Assembly (NCBI GenBank): GCA_036651815.1
Contig: JAVVXB010000002.1
Location: forward strand, 56,046 to 120,045
DNA length: 64,000 nt
Source: JAVVXB01 sp036651815
GTDB lineage: Bacteria > Bacillota > Clostridia > Christensenellales > CAG-138
Direction: 5' to 3'
Below, in pieces: positions 62,289 through 64,000 of this stretch; the stretch's first letter is position 1; each line of letters opens with the position of its first letter. The notes beneath the pieces were generated by a model. That model was not told where the DNA came from. It searched no databases and saw only the letters and a list, made by a program, of their open reading frames with translations. The position numbers and the translations under genes were made by a program.

Positions 62289-62999
62289 TCAGTCAAATGG
62301 ACTGTAGAGCGGGCTCTCTTTCGTCATAGGGAACACTGAGATTCTATCGTCCTTCGTTATTGTAGCGAGAAAAATCGACTGGTAACTCTGATAACCCAAT
62401 GAGTGCAGCTGCTCAATTAGCCAACTTTCGCAGTGACCAGTGGACGCCAGCGTACGCGGCAGCAGTATACCATCGAGTATCACATTAACGCACACGTAAT
62501 GCTGCTGCGGAAACTGGGATATATCCCGTGGGATTAAAGGACGTGCACATGCCTTTGGTAGAAAGCTGACGGTTCCATTTTCTTCTAGAATTGCTGTTTG
62601 CAGATCGGACAGATCAAAATATCCATTAATTCGGCACAGCGTTAGAAAATCGGACAGGTCAAACCGGGCGCGTTTCATATTTTCCCGATAGATGACTCCG
62701 TTGTCCAGCAGCAAAATCGGTTTTCCTGTCATGAATTTTCGCAGAGCAACCCATTTACTTGTGGCAATCGAAATGCAGAATGCCGTTAACGCATACAACA
62801 CCATGGCCAATGCTGGATACAGCGGATTTTCCAGCTCAGTCGCCATCTCAGCGGCAATGGAACCGATGCTGATACCGATGATATAATCAAACATGGATAG
62901 CTGTGAGATTTGCTTGTTGCCCATGAGCTTGCAAAGCAAAAACAGGATGGCAAGCGATATGATCGCCATGATGGCAACGTTCAATAAATCAACCCACAT
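62289..62999 (-). CDS. DUF421 (YetF/YdfS-like) membrane protein
   Basis: 236 residues. Three membrane helices in the first 85 residues with LLCKLMGNKQISQLSMFDYI, the DUF421 signature, then the cytosolic domain with ILLLDNGVIYRENMKRARFD and LAIL-type strands (LQTAILEENGTVSFLP). Bacillus YetF/YdfS/YrbG belong here; some are SpoVA-neighbour or spore-lipid linked, but function is unresolved. ATG 62999 is chosen because it gives the usual N-terminus; the frame is open to 63056 without a better ribosome site. Convergent with the LRR gene. Confidence 0.85.
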   Translation of the reverse strand: MWVDLLNVAIMAIISLAILFLLCKLMGNKQISQLSMFDYIIGISIGSIAAEMATELENPLYPALAMVLYALTAFCISIATSKWVALRKFMTGKPILLLDNGVIYRENMKRARFDLSDFLTLCRINGYFDLSDLQTAILEENGTVSFLPKACARPLIPRDISQFPQQHYVCVNVILDGILLPRTLASTGHCESWLIEQLHSLGYQSYQSIFLATITKDDRISVFPMTKESPLYSPFD

Positions 63000-63129
63000 G
63001 ACGATAGCATTTGCAAAAAATTCATGGGATATGCTATGATTCAATCGATTGTGCAAATAAAGTATAGCATGAATCAGTGTTCATAGGCTGTGAAACAGAA
63101 TTCTATTTTAGAAGCAGGTGGCAATAGCA

Positions 63130-63999
63130 ATGGATATGAAAACCCAGAAAAGTCTTTATCTCGATGGTGCAATGGGTACGATGCTGCAGTCACTTGGACT
63201 ACCGGCTGGCAGCGCACCGGATGCATGGAATATTGATAACCCAGAAGCTGTGGAGCGGGTGCATCGTGCTTATTTGGATGCTGGTGCGCAGATGATCGTC
63301 ACCAATACTTTTGGCACCAATTCCATTCGACAAAAAAACGGGAAGTATTCGGTTCCCTTGCTAGCAAAGGCGGCCGTAAAGATCGCCCTTCATGCCATCG
63401 ATGGGTTGAAAGCGGGACAATTTGATATCCCCCGATTTATTGCCTTTGACGTTGGGCCACTTGGTGTTTTTCTTGATCCCATCGGAGATTTGTTGAGCGA
63501 GGAAGCCATCGAAGTATTTGGCGAAACCATACAAGCTGGCGCTGAAGGCGCGGATTGTATTCTCATCGAAACCATGTGCGATTTAAGCGAGGCGGAAGCG
63601 GCCGTTATTGCTGGAAAACGCTATGGAAACGGACTGCCCGTATTCTGCACGCTGTCATTCAACGAGAACGGTCATCTGATGACAGGTGCGGATATTCCAG
63701 CCGTATTCGCAAAGCTTGCTGCGTGCGGTGCGGATGGTATCGGCTGCAACTGTGGACTTGGGCCAAAGCAACTGCTGACACTGTTACCACAAATTCGTGC
63801 TGCAACCAATCTTCCGCTGCTCATGTGCCCCAATGCGGGGTTGCCGATTTTGCGCAATGGAGAGGTGACTTACGATGTAACGCCGCAGGAATTTGCGCAG
63901 GATATGTTTGCTTTACAGCGGAGTGGTGTCTGGGGGCTTGGCGGCTGCTGTGGTACCACACCGGAACATATTGCCGCTATGATAGAACGGTGCAGCTGA
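63130..63999 (+). CDS. Homocysteine S-methyltransferase family protein
   Basis: 289 residues, complete within the window. A TIM barrel with LYLDGAMGTMLQ at the start and GAQMIVTNTFGTNS; zinc ligands are Cys208 (GIGCNCGLGP) and the pair Cys273-Cys274 (GGCCGTTPEHI). It equals the N-terminal homocysteine module of MetH, without the folate, cobalamin and activation domains. It methylates homocysteine to methionine with S-methylmethionine, betaine or a separate corrinoid partner; the donor cannot be told. ATG 63130 follows AGGTGG. No SAM riboswitch or T-box is seen in the short upstream gap. Confidence 0.9.
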   Translation: MDMKTQKSLYLDGAMGTMLQSLGLPAGSAPDAWNIDNPEAVERVHRAYLDAGAQMIVTNTFGTNSIRQKNGKYSVPLLAKAAVKIALHAIDGLKAGQFDIPRFIAFDVGPLGVFLDPIGDLLSEEAIEVFGETIQAGAEGADCILIETMCDLSEAEAAVIAGKRYGNGLPVFCTLSFNENGHLMTGADIPAVFAKLAACGADGIGCNCGLGPKQLLTLLPQIRAATNLPLLMCPNAGLPILRNGEVTYDVTPQEFAQDMFALQRSGVWGLGGCCGTTPEHIAAMIERCS

Positions 64000-64000
64000 T

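Overview
The window reads as chromosome of an anaerobic, endospore-forming Bacillota (class Clostridia). Supporting this are a CotF-like spore coat protein, a putative sensory [FeFe]-hydrogenase paired with a SpoIIE-type phosphatase, the infC-rpmI-rplT operon with a Firmicutes-style attenuated leader, a GlgC/GlgD/GlgA glycogen operon, BMP-type nucleoside ABC transport, UgtP/MGDG-type glycolipid synthesis, purine-rich Shine-Dalgarno sites and TTGACA/TATAAT promoters. The family cannot be fixed from this sequence. Two enzymes of lacto-N-biose/galacto-N-biose breakdown (a GH112 phosphorylase and an N-acetylhexosamine 1-kinase) plus NagA suggest access to mucin or milk glycans, that is, a gut habitat (inference).

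Layout. 0-2.2 kb, minus strand: a truncated amidohydrolase and an AI-2E-family membrane protein. 2.4-4.9 kb: a broken MerR regulator, then the GH112 phosphorylase. 5.1-8.3 kb: hydrogenase-like sensor and SpoIIE phosphatase, flanked by two degenerate copies of a ~115-bp sequence. 8.5-10.7 kb: an FAD/Rieske oxidoreductase and a spore coat protein. 10.7-15.1 kb: FeoAB iron uptake, divergent from a Pit phosphate transporter and its PhoU-like partner. 15.3-20.4 kb: a four-gene nucleoside ABC importer. 20.4-22.3 kb: a decayed prophage island holding a phage head protein fused to a toxin-like C-terminus, a small acidic immunity-like gene and a truncated terminase. 22.3-24.9 kb: a glycerophosphodiesterase and an MFS carrier. 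24.9-26.2 kb: infC-rpmI-rplT behind an attenuator, infC apparently starting at AUC. 26.3-30.1 kb, minus: nagA, a ROK protein and nahK. 30.2-39.3 kb: an SGNH hydrolase, a pyruvate-dehydrogenase-type operon (E2, E3, and E1 alpha and beta fused in one chain), then transketolase overlapping lipoate ligase.

39.3-42.3 kb, minus: a DMT transporter, a glycolipid glycosyltransferase and an SDR enzyme. 42.4-50.7 kb, minus: a tight operon of AEC transporter, AlaX-type editing protein, YfhO membrane protein, proS, a lipoprotein metallophosphoesterase and a nucleotidyltransferase-like pseudogene. 51.0-57.0 kb: glgB-glgC-glgD-glgA, with an unusual basic tail on GlgA. 57.1-62.3 kb: a DMT transporter, then three surface or membrane genes (EEP-domain protein, multi-TM protein, leucine-rich-repeat lipoprotein) preceded by 69-bp tandem repeats that include a ribosome binding site. 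62.3-64.0 kb: a DUF421 protein and a homocysteine S-methyltransferase.

Most of the window is ordinary housekeeping and carbon metabolism. The lipoylated E2 and LplA are linked, as are the GH112 and NahK steps of one pathway although ~24 kb apart. The most unusual places are the prophage toxin/immunity remnant, the hydrogenase-SpoIIE module with its flanking repeats, the 17-bp palindrome just after the transketolase -10 box, and the tandem repeats at 57.9-58.1 kb.
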